Below, piece after piece: positions 1-9,407 of a DNA stretch of 15,894 bases. Made by a program: the position numbers and the translations under genes. Location: positions 1-15,894 of the forward strand of contig JADJPQ010000024.1 of NCBI GenBank assembly GCA_016713175.1. Direction: 5' to 3'. Source of the stretch: Planctomycetota bacterium (lineage in GTDB: Bacteria > Planctomycetota > UBA1135 > UBA2386). The notes under the pieces were generated by a model, which did not search any database, was not told the DNA's origin, and saw nothing but the letters and a program-made list of their open reading frames with translations. Position 1 is the stretch's first letter. Every line of letters begins with the position of its first letter.

Positions 1-322
1 GGTTGTTGACCCAGTTCGGGATGGAGACCTTGCCGCCGCCGGTGATGGCGGCGTTGTCGCCGGTCATTTCGAACAGGCCGATCGCTCCGCTGTGCGATGG
101 AACGAGCGTTGACCCGCGCTCCAGCACGATTTCCAGATTGGCGTTGGGCAGCGTCGCGGAACTGGAGAACAGGTACACCCCAGGCTGGAAGACGACCCGG
201 CCGGAGAAAGCGTTGTTGCGCACCCAGTCGAGCACCGCGTTCGGCGAATCGGCCGTGAAGACGCCGTGCCGGCCGTTCTCGATGGAGACGTAGCCCGATC
301 CAACAACCGCCGTATGACTCAT
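1..322 (-). CDS. Tailspike-like beta-helix protein, N-terminal part (runs off the left edge)
   Basis: The ATG at 322 overlaps the TGA of the preceding nozzle gene as ATGA, and an AGGGA ribosome site sits about 8 nt upstream. The 107 visible codons stay open to the window edge, so the C-terminus is missing. The N-terminal peptide begins MSHTAVVGSGYVSIENG. It is followed by a segment built like the first turns of a right-handed beta-helix of the pectate-lyase/tailspike type: an FQPGVYLFSS strand, then short repeating hydrophobic strands such as LEIVLERGSTLV and a GDNAAITGGGKV turn. Phage tailspikes of this fold bind or cleave host surface glycans, and their genes commonly follow the nozzle gene in podoviruses, as here. 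The fold is inferred from pattern only, and no catalytic residues lie in the visible part. Another adhesin or fibre is possible. Confidence 0.7.
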   Translation of the reverse strand, partial: MSHTAVVGSGYVSIENGRHGVFTADSPNAVLDWVRNNAFSGRVVFQPGVYLFSSSATLPNANLEIVLERGSTLVPSHSGAIGLFEMTGDNAAITGGGKVSIPNWVNN

Positions 323-3300
323 GTCGTGGTCCCTGATACGTCACCAGAACCGAGTCCGGTGCCGGAGATGGAGATGGATTCCAGTTCGAAGCCGATGCCC
401 GGGAACAGGCCTCGCCAGCGCAGCCGATGGCGCATGCCCCGGGCGTTGTCGCGCAACTGCTTCTGCAGGTGCGTCGCGTTCAGGTCGACGTTCGCGACCG
501 AGAAGTTCGATGGCTCGTTCGCGATGCCGCGCGTCGCCTTCCACCCCAGCTCGCCGTAGGTCCCCACCGTCACGTCCTGCGACCGCAGAACGACGTGCAC
601 CGCCAGCGCCCGCGCCTCGCGGTGCTGCCCGACCAGCGACATGTCCCCGCTCTCCCAGTGCGCCGGGATCAGACCCACCACCAGGATGTCCCCGGCCTGC
701 GGGTTCTCGGTCCACGGGTGGTCGACCGTCAGGACCGACGGCGAGGCGAGCGAGTCCGCCACCACCAGCCGCGTCTCGCGGAACCACCCATCGCGCCGGA
801 GACGTGGTTCAGCGTGACCCACAACCCCTTGTGCCCGTCCGGTAGGTTCGACAGCGTCGCTTGCGGTACCGTCACCGTCGTCGATGACCCTGCGCTCACC
901 ACAAGCGATACCGTCGTCAGGATGGCGGAACCATCCCAGTTTCCGGCGTACTTCCCGACACCGTACTCGTAGATGTATCCGAACGTGTCCGCGAAGAACA
1001 ACCGCTCCGCGCGGTTCTCGCTCTGCACCAGCGCCCAGAGCGTGGCGTTGATCGCCGTCTGGATGGTCCACCCGTAGATGCGGCCGTCCGGCCCGCGGCC
1101 GACCTGGTAGTTGTACCAGAGCACCTGATCGTTCACCTTGGCGCCGTCCACCAGCGTCTCGCCGGTCGAGCTGGCCCAGCCGACCACGTTCTCCCGCTCG
1201 TAGAGCGCGCCCGCGATGTTCGATCGGGTGGACGGGTCCAACGCCTCGTAGGTGTCCTCGATGACTTCCGTCAGGTCGGTGACGCTCGACGTGTCGTAGG
1301 CGATGATGCCCTCATCGTCCGGCCACATGGCGGTACCCATCACCTCAACCGCTCCGAACGCGGCGACCGCGCCGGTGTTGCGGAACCGGGTTGCCGACTG
1401 GAAAGGAACGTTGGGGTTGCCGGTCGGCGTGAGCACCAGCACCTCGGTGTTCTTGCAGAGGATCACGTTGTCCTCCGCCCCGATCGCCATCGTCAGTTCG
1501 AGGTCGCGCCCGTCCACGAACTCCACCGCCGCGCCGTCGCGCACGAACCACGGCCGGTTCGGCTCGGAGATGTAGAGGGTCTGCGGTTCGAGGGGATCGC
1601 CGAAGTACAGCCGGCGCGCTCCGAACGGCACGACGTAGCGGCACTTCGGGACCGGACCCAGGTCGTTTTCCAGTACCTCGCCGGTCAGAAGCTCGTCGGA
1701 TACCTGGATCTTGTAGGACTCGGTTCCACGTGGAACGCGCGCCACTAGGCGCATGTCGTTGGCGTTGCCGTCCGCCAGCGTCATCCAGATTTCCAGGTGT
1801 GTGACCTGCTTGTCCTCCGGGAACGGCAGCGGGATGCTGTGGCCCGAGACGCCGGTGCCGTCGATGATGTCGGTGTCGGTCAGGATTGCCGACTCGTCGT
1901 CCAGGTTGGCCGTGAACGATGCTGCCGCGAACGTCAGCACGGTCGCCGAGATGCCTGTGATTGTCCAGTCGCCGTCGTTCGCGGCGTCCTCGGCGTTGGA
2001 GATGCGCGGGGTCTTTCCGATCGCCCAGCCGTCCGTGATCCACGAGCCAGCGGCGCGCGTGATCGTGGTTGCGGCGAACACAAGCCCGGTGCCGGAGAAC
2101 GGACCGGAGCTGAACCCCATCGGGGTTGACGACCCGAACACAACGTCGATCGTGTCCGCGCCGCCCGCGGCGTTCTGGACCTTGAGGCGCGCGTCACTCC
2201 CCAAGAAGCGCGAGTGGATCTCGAAGGTGTCGTCGCCGAACGTCTTGACGAAGACGCGTTTGGCGCGCAGTTCGATGGCGTTTGCCATCTCTTCGAGCGT
2301 TACGCTGTCCTTGTCGCTGATCCACGGCTTCTTGTTGCCGGCGTTGTCCGTGAACTTGACGTGGGTGTTGCCAGGGTCACCGGTTCCGGGTCCGCCCTCC
2401 TCGCCGTCCAGCCACGCCTGGATGCGCAGCCAGGTGTCGTTGCCTGTCAGGTCATAGGGCGCCTTGAGGCTGCGGATGGTGCGGGCGGTGGTCTGCATCA
2501 TCTCGGCGTCGAGTCCGAGCACGACGTTCGCCTCGTGGCGTAACTCGAAGCTGATGGTCGCGCCGAGCGGCGATCGCTTGCCCTGGAAGTCGCTCCAGTA
2601 GGTGAAGCCGATCGTGCGCCGGCCGCGCTTGAGGTTGCCGCCCTCCAACTGGTCCGTCACGCCCCATGGGATGAAGCCGGTCGGCGGCTCGATGGACAGC
2701 GGATACAGTTCGTCCCGCCAGATCATCATGTTCGGCTGTTCGCCGGTGCACAGGATGACCGTGTCGCGCCAGCGCGACAGGCCGATGATGTTGTTGGCGT
2801 TGTTGCGGATGCCGTCGAACAGGTGGTCGAGAGTGGCAGTCGACTCGTCGATCTCGGCGATGCCGCCGTTGTGCACCGCCAGTAGGCGCTTCGCCGCACC
2901 GGTAGGAGTGCGGTAGTGCTGATCGACGATGCCGAGCACCTTGCCGCGGGCGATCGTGTCGATGCGCGAGTTGGCGCGGAGGTTCTGCGGGCTCTCCAGG
3001 AACGTGAACGCGTTCCCCTGGATGCCGATGTCCTCCAGCACGTCGCCGGCGCCCTCGTGGAGCAGCCAGCACGACAGCACGGACGTGTTGAGCGAGGCGA
3101 TCATCGCCCGCGTCAGGTACTCGCTGGACAGCAGCTTGCCGCGCAGGTTGACCGTGGTCGTTGCAGGAGGCAGGCCGGAACCGATGACGACCTGATCCAG
3201 CGCGCCCGCGAAGTAGCGCGTGCCGTCCGGCTGCCAGTCGATGTCGTTCGGATCGGCCTGGTTCGACTCGCCCTTGCGCGAGCGCGCCGCCGCGCCGCCG

Positions 3301-4874
3301 ATGAGCATCAGGTACTTCTGCGCCGATCCGATGGGATCGTTGTCGGTTGGGATGAGGCGGTAGTCCAGCAATCCGGCGGACGTGAAGAACTGCGTGTCCG
3401 GCGACGCGTTGCTGTTCTCCCCGTCCAGCCAGATTTTGAGCACGCCCGGAGTGGTCGTCGCGTCATAGGTGACCATGACGTGATACGACGTTCCGACCGC
3501 AATCCCGCCACCGGCTCCGGTGGAAAGGTCCGTCGAGACGCATTCCGCATGAATTTCCGTCGGGTCGATGGCCTCGTGTCCCATGACGATGGCGCGGAAC
3601 TCGTACTCTCCCGCGTGCGTTGCGTCCTCGGCGACCTCCAGAATGATGCCGAAGCGCTCGTCTGTGAACGTCACTGCTCCGCTCATCACCGTGGCGGAGA
3701 CCACGTTGTCCACGTAGTCGGATTTGGACAGGTGGGTGTAGTGCAGGATCGTCGAGTGGTCGGTGAGCACGTCGACGCGGACCTGCATCGCAAACCACCA
3801 GGACTCGTAGGCCAGCAGCTTGCCATCCTCGTCCGCGTTCGGGCTGCGGTAGAGGTAGGCGTTCGGCACGACCAGGACGTCGTTCTTGCCGTCGAAGGCC
3901 AGCGCCTTGCCGTCGCGCGACGCGATGAGCCCCTGATCCTCCCACGTCGCCCGCGTCGGCTCCATGGACAGGATCACGTCGTTGCCCGTGTCGTCCGTGA
4001 TCTGCGTGCCGTCGCCGCCGGTGAGGAAGTAGCCGATGACCGTGGCTGTGTCGGCGATCTGGGATTCGCTGTTGTCCTCAAGCTCCGTCGCCGTGCGGAT
4101 GTCGTCCCAGATGCGCAGCTCTTGGATGACGCCCTGGAAGTGGTACTGCGACACCTGATCCTCGCGGACGATCGCCGTATCGAGGATCGGCTGGCCGCCG
4201 ACGTAGAAGCTCCCGAACGAGTTCTGGACCGCGATCGGCGATCCGGTGACGGCCGTTCCCGGGGCTTCGCCGGGCTTGTAGACGAACAGCTCCGCCTCGC
4301 CTGCGTTCTCGTCGTAGGTGAAGGCGATCCAGAGCGGCGTGTTCGGCAGGATCGGGTCGCCGTTGGACGTGGTCACCGCCGTCTTCAAGACGTGGAACGA
4401 GATCGTGTCGCTGATGCGCAGGTACACCGACAGCACGTCCGTGCCGGCGGACGTGTCGTATTCGAGCGTCACCATCCAGTCGGTGTTCGCCAGCGCGGGC
4501 GTGGCGCCGATCGCAGCTCCCTTGCCCTTGTAGAGCACGGTCTGCGGGCCAGCGATGCTGGACGTGTCGATCAGGACCTCGACGGTGTGCGCCGGCTCGT
4601 CGATCGCAAACGGCGTCGTGCCGATGCCAAGGATCGAGCGGAGCATGTGCGTCGTGCCGTCGAACAGCAGCGCCGGCGAGCGCGGCAGGACGTTCGTGAC
4701 CCGGGCATAGCCGGGCGCGTCGCGCAGGTTGCCGCGGTAGAGCGACACGTTGTCCGCCCCCGTCGCCGCGCCGTGCGGGATCTTCGTCGAGCGGTCCTTC
4801 GTCGCCAGGCCCAAGCCAAGGCCGGCGATCTCGACCGTTCCGACACCGTCGCCCGATGCGTCGCTGACAGCCAT
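319..4874 (-). CDS. Nozzle-like tail tube protein with two inserted LamG-like domains (one-base frameshift near the C-terminus)
   Basis: The start ATG at 4874 lies 2 bp after the adaptor stop. The first frame gives 1381 aa and would stop at 729, but its last ~20 residues turn into an Arg/Trp-rich tail. The frame one base away carries a sensible continuation (WFRETRLVVADS to SGDVSGTTT) that stops at 319. With one added base the protein is about 1518 aa. Residues 1-60 and about 640-1320 look like the T7 gp12/P22 gp10 nozzle-type beta-propeller scaffold (GARRLYFGDPLEPQTLYIS; WYNYQVGRGPDGRIYGWT). Between them lie two concanavalin/LamG-like domains: about 65-265, ending in GVIQELRIWDDIR, and about 325-566, ending in YFAGALDQVVIG. 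A further small beta module lies at 935-1000. Nozzles form the distal short-tail tube, and the LamG domains probably bind glycans. The nozzle assignment rests on gene order and pattern, not on a search. Confidence 0.72.
787..789 (-). other. Probable single-base deletion at a G-run in the nozzle gene
   Basis: On the minus strand the read is GCG ATG GGT GGT TCC. Adding one G to the GGG run gives GCG ATG GGG TGG TTC CGC GAG (AMGWFRE), which joins the long upstream frame directly to the downstream frame that ends at 319. Without it the upstream frame ends in a Trp/Arg-rich tail typical of an out-of-frame GC-rich sequence, and the downstream ~155 codons lack a ribosome site or start of their own. 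The exact base is inferred. The switch must lie roughly between 800 and 780. Confidence 0.6.
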
Positions 4875-4876
4875 GC

Positions 4877-6268
4877 TCAGATCCCGTACGGCAGCGCCAG
4901 GCCGTCACCGTCGTTCGACCAGCCCATCGTGTCCTGGATGTTCTCGTACGTGCGGTAGCTGCGCCGGCTGGCGTCCGCGATGAGCCGCTGATACCACTCG
5001 TCCGCCTGCTGCTGGAAGTAGGCCTGCTGCTCGCGCAGGCCGAACATTGCCGCGATGTCCTTCGCCGCCTCGACGATCACCGCCTGCTGGTACTCGACAT
5101 CCAGAACGCACTCGTCCTCGTCGGCCATCAGCGGCACGATGGTCGCGATGTAGGTCATGCGGAACGTGCCGGTCGGCGCCTGTGACGTCAGGAACCGCAG
5201 CTTGTTGTCCGAGATGATCGCCGCCACCGGCGCGCCGATGTTCGGGCTGTCCACGACCTGCGGCAAGAACGAGTAGGTGGACAGTTCTTGGTCGATCGAG
5301 CGGACGATCGGCACTTCCACCCAGCCCAGGTTGCCGGCGTCCGCCGTCGTCTGGTGCTGCAGGAGGATGTGGGACTTGAAGCCGCGCGGCAGGAGGATCT
5401 CTGACGCGCCGTTGCCCATGTCGAAGATCCAGGCCTTCTCCATGTGCGTTGAGAAGACGCTCTTGATCGTCAGGGCGATGCGCTGCTGCGCATCGTTCAG
5501 CATGACGACGAGCAGGTCACGGGTGAGCTTGTCGCCGCCCACGGACGGCGCCATGCGCACGCGCAGGCGCTCCATGAGGCGGAACAGGGACCCATCCGTG
5601 AAGTCCTGCGCGAGCCGCGGCGTCGTCGCTCCGCTGCGCAGTTCGGCGAACAGGCCGGACTGCTGCTGGAGCTGCTCGACCCAGTCCGCCAGGTCGGCGA
5701 TCGCGCGGTTTGCGAGAGTCGCGTCGTTGGTGGCCTCGGCGGCCTTCTGCGCCGCGCGCAGCCACACGTACTCGTGCAGGTCCGGGCTGAGCTGGCAGAC
5801 GTCCGACGTGTTCGCGAGATCCGGAACGCGCTGGATGTACTGGAGGCGGTAACCGCCGGTCGGGAAGGCCGAGCCCTTCGCGCGGATCTTGCCGCGCTCG
5901 GACACCCAGACCTCTTCCGAGCCGGTGTTCTGCCACTTGTGCTCTTCCTCCGGGCGGATGAGGCGGATCTGCTCCCATGCCGCGTCGCCGGACTTCGAGC
6001 CGTTCCACTTGTACAGCGCCACCTCGACGATGATGTCGGCGGGCAGCAGCACCGTTCCGGACGTTCCGTCGGTGTTGAACAGGAAGAACTCGGTGCGTCG
6101 CTCGTAGTGCGACGAGAGCGCTTTGCGCTGCACCCAGTTCTGGGCGCGGTTCAGCAGGTCGCGGCGCTCGGTGGTGTCCCAGTGCGCCGCGGCGTTGTCC
6201 GTGATCAGCAGGTACGCCTTGAGCGCGTCGTCCAGCTCATCGAGCGTCATCCCGGTCTGGATCGACAT
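4877..6268 (-). CDS. Head-tail adaptor/connector-like protein with an internal tandem duplication
   Basis: 463 aa. The start at 6268 is preceded by GAGGTG that overlaps the TGA of the upstream gene, and the stop TGA at 4877 is 2 bp before the nozzle start. The protein contains two copies of one domain, roughly residues 35-200 and 251-430. Matching blocks occur in the same order in both: LLNRAQNWV (38-46) with MLNDAQQRI (256-264); VLLPADII with ILLPRGFK; GKIRAKGSAFPTGGYRLQY (126-144) with NKLRFLTSQAPTGTFRMTY (355-373); CQLSPDLHEYVWLRAAQKAA with CVLDVEYQQAVIVEAAKDIA. Its position just before the nozzle gene and its helical/beta layout fit the T7 gp11/P22 gp4 type of adaptor, which forms a ring between portal and nozzle. 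The duplication is seen directly in the residues. The adaptor role is inferred from synteny and general resemblance. No membrane segment or catalytic motif is visible. Confidence 0.7.
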   Translation of the reverse strand: MSIQTGMTLDELDDALKAYLLITDNAAAHWDTTERRDLLNRAQNWVQRKALSSHYERRTEFFLFNTDGTSGTVLLPADIIVEVALYKWNGSKSGDAAWEQIRLIRPEEEHKWQNTGSEEVWVSERGKIRAKGSAFPTGGYRLQYIQRVPDLANTSDVCQLSPDLHEYVWLRAAQKAAEATNDATLANRAIADLADWVEQLQQQSGLFAELRSGATTPRLAQDFTDGSLFRLMERLRVRMAPSVGGDKLTRDLLVVMLNDAQQRIALTIKSVFSTHMEKAWIFDMGNGASEILLPRGFKSHILLQHQTTADAGNLGWVEVPIVRSIDQELSTYSFLPQVVDSPNIGAPVAAIISDNKLRFLTSQAPTGTFRMTYIATIVPLMADEDECVLDVEYQQAVIVEAAKDIAAMFGLREQQAYFQQQADEWYQRLIADASRRSYRTYENIQDTMGWSNDGDGLALPYGI

Positions 6269-6279
6269 AGGCCGTCACC

Positions 6280-6747
6280 TCACGGGAAGCTGACACTGTG
6301 CTGCGCCGTACCAAAGACCCGCCCAAACTCGTGCTCGGCCGCGGCGTTCATCTCCGCGCGCCACTCGGCGTCTTCCTTCGCCTTGTGCCGGGCGGCGGCG
6401 TCCCGACTCTCCTTGATCAGCCGCCAGGCCTCCGCGGACCGGAAGCTCGACACCACCAGGAGTTCCGCCATCTCCTGTTCCCGGCCAATCGGGTTCAGAT
6501 ACTTGCCGTCCTTGTCGCGCACCGCGAACAGTGCGCGCATGTCGGTCATGGGTGGCGGGTTGTCCGGGTTTGGTAGGCAGCCGACGACCAGCGCATCGAG
6601 CGGGAACTTGGCTTCCTTCACGCGCTGCACGACGACCCAGCGGTTGGTGTGTTTGTTCCAGACGATGTCGATGTCGTCCTGACCCGACATCGACCGAATC
6701 TGCGCCACACACCGCGCCATGTCGAAGGAGTAGTCGGCCGAGATCAT
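6280..6747 (-). CDS. Conserved-looking small virion-region protein, function unknown
   Basis: 155 aa beginning MISADYSFDM. Its ATG at 6747 overlaps the TGA of the capsid gene by one base (TGATG), which fixes the start and suggests translational coupling. The reading frame extends upstream to 7251 only as an antisense-type artefact inside the capsid gene. Residues 25-45 (DIDIVWNKHTNRWVVVQRV) form a short beta hairpin-like segment, residues 55-68 are Pro-rich (CLPNPDNPPP), and residues 90-145 are a charged, probably helical stretch (AWRLIKESRDAAARHKAKED). No signal peptide, membrane segment or known catalytic motif is visible. Lying between the capsid and adaptor genes, it may be a head-completion or minor virion protein. 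I do not recognise the family. Confidence 0.8.
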   Translation of the reverse strand: MISADYSFDMARCVAQIRSMSGQDDIDIVWNKHTNRWVVVQRVKEAKFPLDALVVGCLPNPDNPPPMTDMRALFAVRDKDGKYLNPIGREQEMAELLVVSSFRSAEAWRLIKESRDAAARHKAKEDAEWRAEMNAAAEHEFGRVFGTAQHSVSFP

Positions 6748-8171
6748 CAGGCGAACGTCGTGTTGAGGTTGTAGATCACCGCATGGCAGTTGCGCAGCTT
6801 CGGCGCCATGTTCTCGCTGCCCTGGAACTCGAAGTCGATCTGGGGCTTGCGGGCGTAGTTCTTGTGCAGGCCGCCGTCGCCCTGATCCCAGAGAGCGAAC
6901 TTCTCCAGCACGCCGAACCGGATGTAGTTCTTCATCACGACATACGCCTTGTCGACGTCGAAGTACCGGCTGTCGCACAGCGGGATGCCGGCGTAGGTAG
7001 GGTACTTCCGTTCGTGACGCTGGAACCGCATGCCGCGGTTGCCGGACTGCTCGCCGTTCTCCGGGGAGAGCATGACACGCTCCTCGGCGTACCGGTTGCT
7101 CGCCCAGGTGTCGAGGTGATCGGAGTGCAGGTAGATGTCCGAGACCTCGTCGATCGCCTTGCCGGACATGTTCTTCAGCGTGGTCATCGCGCGCTGGAAC
7201 AGCCGCGGATCCGGATCGGCGCCGTCCGCGTTGATCGCCACCGGCCGCCACTGCGGAGTCGTCGACGGCGCGATGCCGTAGAACGAATCCGTCGCGTTCG
7301 GGGACGGGTCGTCGGTCTGCTGCTGGAACGTCGCGCCGTAGGTCTTGAGGTCGTACGGGCTGGAGGTGTAGTTGCGCGACATGCCCACGATGCCGCCGAT
7401 GCCCATCTCGACCGTGGTGTAGACCTGGCCGCTGATCGCCCGGAGAGCGCCCGCGATTGTGATGTAGTCGCCGGTCGCCACGGCCGCGTCCATCGCCTCT
7501 TCGAGCGTGACGAGCGCGGCCTTCTGGTTGGTGTGTCCGAACTCGTTCGTCACCAGGTTGGTGTCGTCGAAGTCGACCGAGCTGACGGTGTAGTGAGCGT
7601 GCGACGCCGGGTTGGCGCGCATGGTGGTGGTGGTCGCGTTGTCGAAGTCGGTGGTGTCACCCACGACCCAGAACTGCAGCTCGTAGCCGGCTTCGAGGCG
7701 GTAGGCGTTGGCGCGCGGGATGCGGAAGGTGGTGGACGACACCTTCACGATCTGCGCCAGCAGGCCGGAACCGTCGGTGCAGGCGGTCATCTCGGTCTTG
7801 TTGTTGACGTCGTCCTTGATGCCCTGCATTTCCAGGGTGAGCGCCTTGGCGAACGATGCCGCCATGCTGGTGCGCTTCTGCGTGGAGTAGGACACCGAGC
7901 CGGCGCCGCGGAGGAAGGTTGGGAACCAGGCCGTGTTCTTGACCACGGCGACCTGCGGTTCGGGGAACGCTTCCTGCTCGGTCACGTACCGAGCGGTGTT
8001 GTTCCGCCGCACCTGCACCGCGTCAACGACTCGGGAACCGTCCTGAATGACGGTCTCGAAGTCCATCTTGAAACGCTTGCGGATGACGTTCTTGTTGTAC
8101 AGCGAGTCCTGGAGACCCGCGGTGTACTTGATCTGCAGAAGCTGCTTGTGTGCGTTGGTCAGGTCAACCAT
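6747..8171 (-). CDS. Major capsid protein (HK97-fold type)
   Basis: 474 aa. The start at 8171 follows the scaffold stop by 3 bp and has GGAG about 7 nt upstream. It sits immediately after the scaffold gene, the usual position for the major head subunit. The layout fits an HK97-fold coat protein: an N-terminal arm (1-60), a beta strand region with FPEPQ, a long spine-helix-like segment at about 106-130 (AKALTLEMQGIKDDVNNKT) followed by a TDGSG turn, a beta-rich stretch at 140-250, and a C-terminal A-domain-like part with a DIYLHSDHLDTW helix and strands near 390-425 (AGIPLCDSRYF; KAYVVMKNYIRFGVL). Residues 140-210 (VSSTTFRIPRANAYRLEAG onward) look like an extra beta module inserted into the core. 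Fold and role are inferred from sequence pattern plus gene order. Confidence 0.82.
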   Translation of the reverse strand: MVDLTNAHKQLLQIKYTAGLQDSLYNKNVIRKRFKMDFETVIQDGSRVVDAVQVRRNNTARYVTEQEAFPEPQVAVVKNTAWFPTFLRGAGSVSYSTQKRTSMAASFAKALTLEMQGIKDDVNNKTEMTACTDGSGLLAQIVKVSSTTFRIPRANAYRLEAGYELQFWVVGDTTDFDNATTTTMRANPASHAHYTVSSVDFDDTNLVTNEFGHTNQKAALVTLEEAMDAAVATGDYITIAGALRAISGQVYTTVEMGIGGIVGMSRNYTSSPYDLKTYGATFQQQTDDPSPNATDSFYGIAPSTTPQWRPVAINADGADPDPRLFQRAMTTLKNMSGKAIDEVSDIYLHSDHLDTWASNRYAEERVMLSPENGEQSGNRGMRFQRHERKYPTYAGIPLCDSRYFDVDKAYVVMKNYIRFGVLEKFALWDQGDGGLHKNYARKPQIDFEFQGSENMAPKLRNCHAVIYNLNTTFA

Positions 8172-8174
8172 GGG

Positions 8175-9407
8175 TTACTCCAGATTGCTGCGCTGAGAAA
8201 GCGCCTTCATGTCGCGTAGGATCGAACTTTCCCATTCGTCGTGCGTGTCTCCCATGGGGGTCAGTCCGGAGCTTGGCATGGTCGTCGCGGTGACCCGCGG
8301 CGCGGCTGCTTTCGGCATGGACTTCGCCTTGGCCACGGCTTGCTGGGCCACGCGACCGAGTGACTGACGGCCGTCGGTGACCCAGGCGGCCACCTCGGCA
8401 TTGACGATCTGCGCGAGGGTCGCCTGAATCTGCTGTGCGGCGTGCCGCGGCGAGATGCGCTGCGCATGGAACGCACGCACCACGGCGTCGCGCACGTCGC
8501 GCTGCACCGCTGCCAGATGCCGCGGGCTGAGCTTGGCGGCCGCCGGGTGGGAGGCGACCATTTGGTCGGCGTGCGAGTCGACCTGGTGCCCCCAGCCGAC
8601 GATCTGCTGGTGCTGCTGCTGCTGCTGGACCGATCGCTCGTGCTCCTGGCGAGCCTGCGCCTCCTGCGCCAGCCGCGCCTCGAAGGACTGCTGCATGCGC
8701 TGGTTGCTGGCGAGGAAGGCCTGCTGGATGGACGCCGGGTCCGACCAGTCGACCTGCGAGAAGTCGGGTGCCGATGCCATGGGATCGGGCTGGAGGGGCG
8801 CCTGCCGCGCTGCCGGCACCGGCACACCGAGCAGTTGAAGGATGGCGTCCGCGTTGCCCTGGCGGACGAACGCGCCAAGCTGCTCGATCTGCTGGCGAGC
8901 CTGCGCGGCCTCGGCGCGCGCCTGCTGAACCGCATCGAGCGCGGCGCGCTCGTTGAGCAACGCCTGTTCGGTGCCCGAGATCAGGGCCTCGACGTGCTGC
9001 TTGGACAGCGGGATCTTCGAGCCGTCCGCCGACTGGTACTCGAGCAGCGGGGCGTCGTCGTCTGCCGGCACAGCCTCGGCGTCGGCAGCAACGCCTTCGG
9101 CCGGCACTTGTTCGTCCTCGGCGGTCATGGCCGCATCGAGCGCCACGGCGTCGATCGGCTCCGCGGCCGGCGGCGGCGGGGCGGCCTTGGCCTTGGCCGG
9201 GCGCTTGGCCGGCCGCGGCGCGGCAAGTTCGTCGAGCGTGGTGGGGGCGTCGTCCTCGAAGCCCGGGATGCCCTCGGTGAGCTGCGCGAGTTCTTCGTCG
9301 CTCCAACTCACGTTGAGCGGCTCGCCGACCGAATTGCCCTCGCGGGGGTTCACGGTCGTCTCGCCCGCCTGCGCGTGATACTGGGGGTTGGGGACTTGCT
9401 CAGCCAT
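8175..9407 (-). CDS. Capsid scaffolding/assembly protein
   Basis: 410 aa. Its ATG at 9407 overlaps the TAA of the upstream gene (TAATG), and the ribosome site is weak, which points to coupled translation. Composition is typical of a scaffold: an acidic, Pro/Ala-rich N-terminal half (SWSDEELAQLTEGIPGFEDD; AVPADDDAPLLEYQ), a Gln/Ala/Glu-rich helical and probably coiled-coil region at about 150-180 and 240-270 (QARAEAAQARQQIEQL; RLAQEAQARQEHERS) with a QQQQQHQQ run, a long helical segment (PRHLAAVQRDVRDAVVRAF), and a basic linker near 350-380 (AVAKAKSMPKAA). Scaffolds line the inside of the procapsid and leave or are degraded on packaging. The position directly before the capsid gene is the strongest argument. 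No protease motif is visible. Confidence 0.82.
   Translation of the reverse strand: MAEQVPNPQYHAQAGETTVNPREGNSVGEPLNVSWSDEELAQLTEGIPGFEDDAPTTLDELAAPRPAKRPAKAKAAPPPPAAEPIDAVALDAAMTAEDEQVPAEGVAADAEAVPADDDAPLLEYQSADGSKIPLSKQHVEALISGTEQALLNERAALDAVQQARAEAAQARQQIEQLGAFVRQGNADAILQLLGVPVPAARQAPLQPDPMASAPDFSQVDWSDPASIQQAFLASNQRMQQSFEARLAQEAQARQEHERSVQQQQQHQQIVGWGHQVDSHADQMVASHPAAAKLSPRHLAAVQRDVRDAVVRAFHAQRISPRHAAQQIQATLAQIVNAEVAAWVTDGRQSLGRVAQQAVAKAKSMPKAAAPRVTATTMPSSGLTPMGDTHDEWESSILRDMKALSQRSNLE

Noticed and set aside
2916..4958. 680-codon plus-strand open frame opposite the nozzle gene
   Set aside because: Its product is dominated by Arg, Val, Ala and Asp without domain structure, and the minus strand carries a coherent LamG-type protein. 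Long antisense frames are expected in G+C-rich coding DNA.
6531..8219. 562-codon plus-strand open frame opposite the capsid gene
   Set aside because: Arg/Val/His-rich shadow. The minus-strand capsid gene has a ribosome site, sensible composition and correct synteny.
8604..8627. CTG trinucleotide repeat
   Set aside because: It encodes the Gln run of the scaffold protein and is an ordinary low-complexity coding tract.
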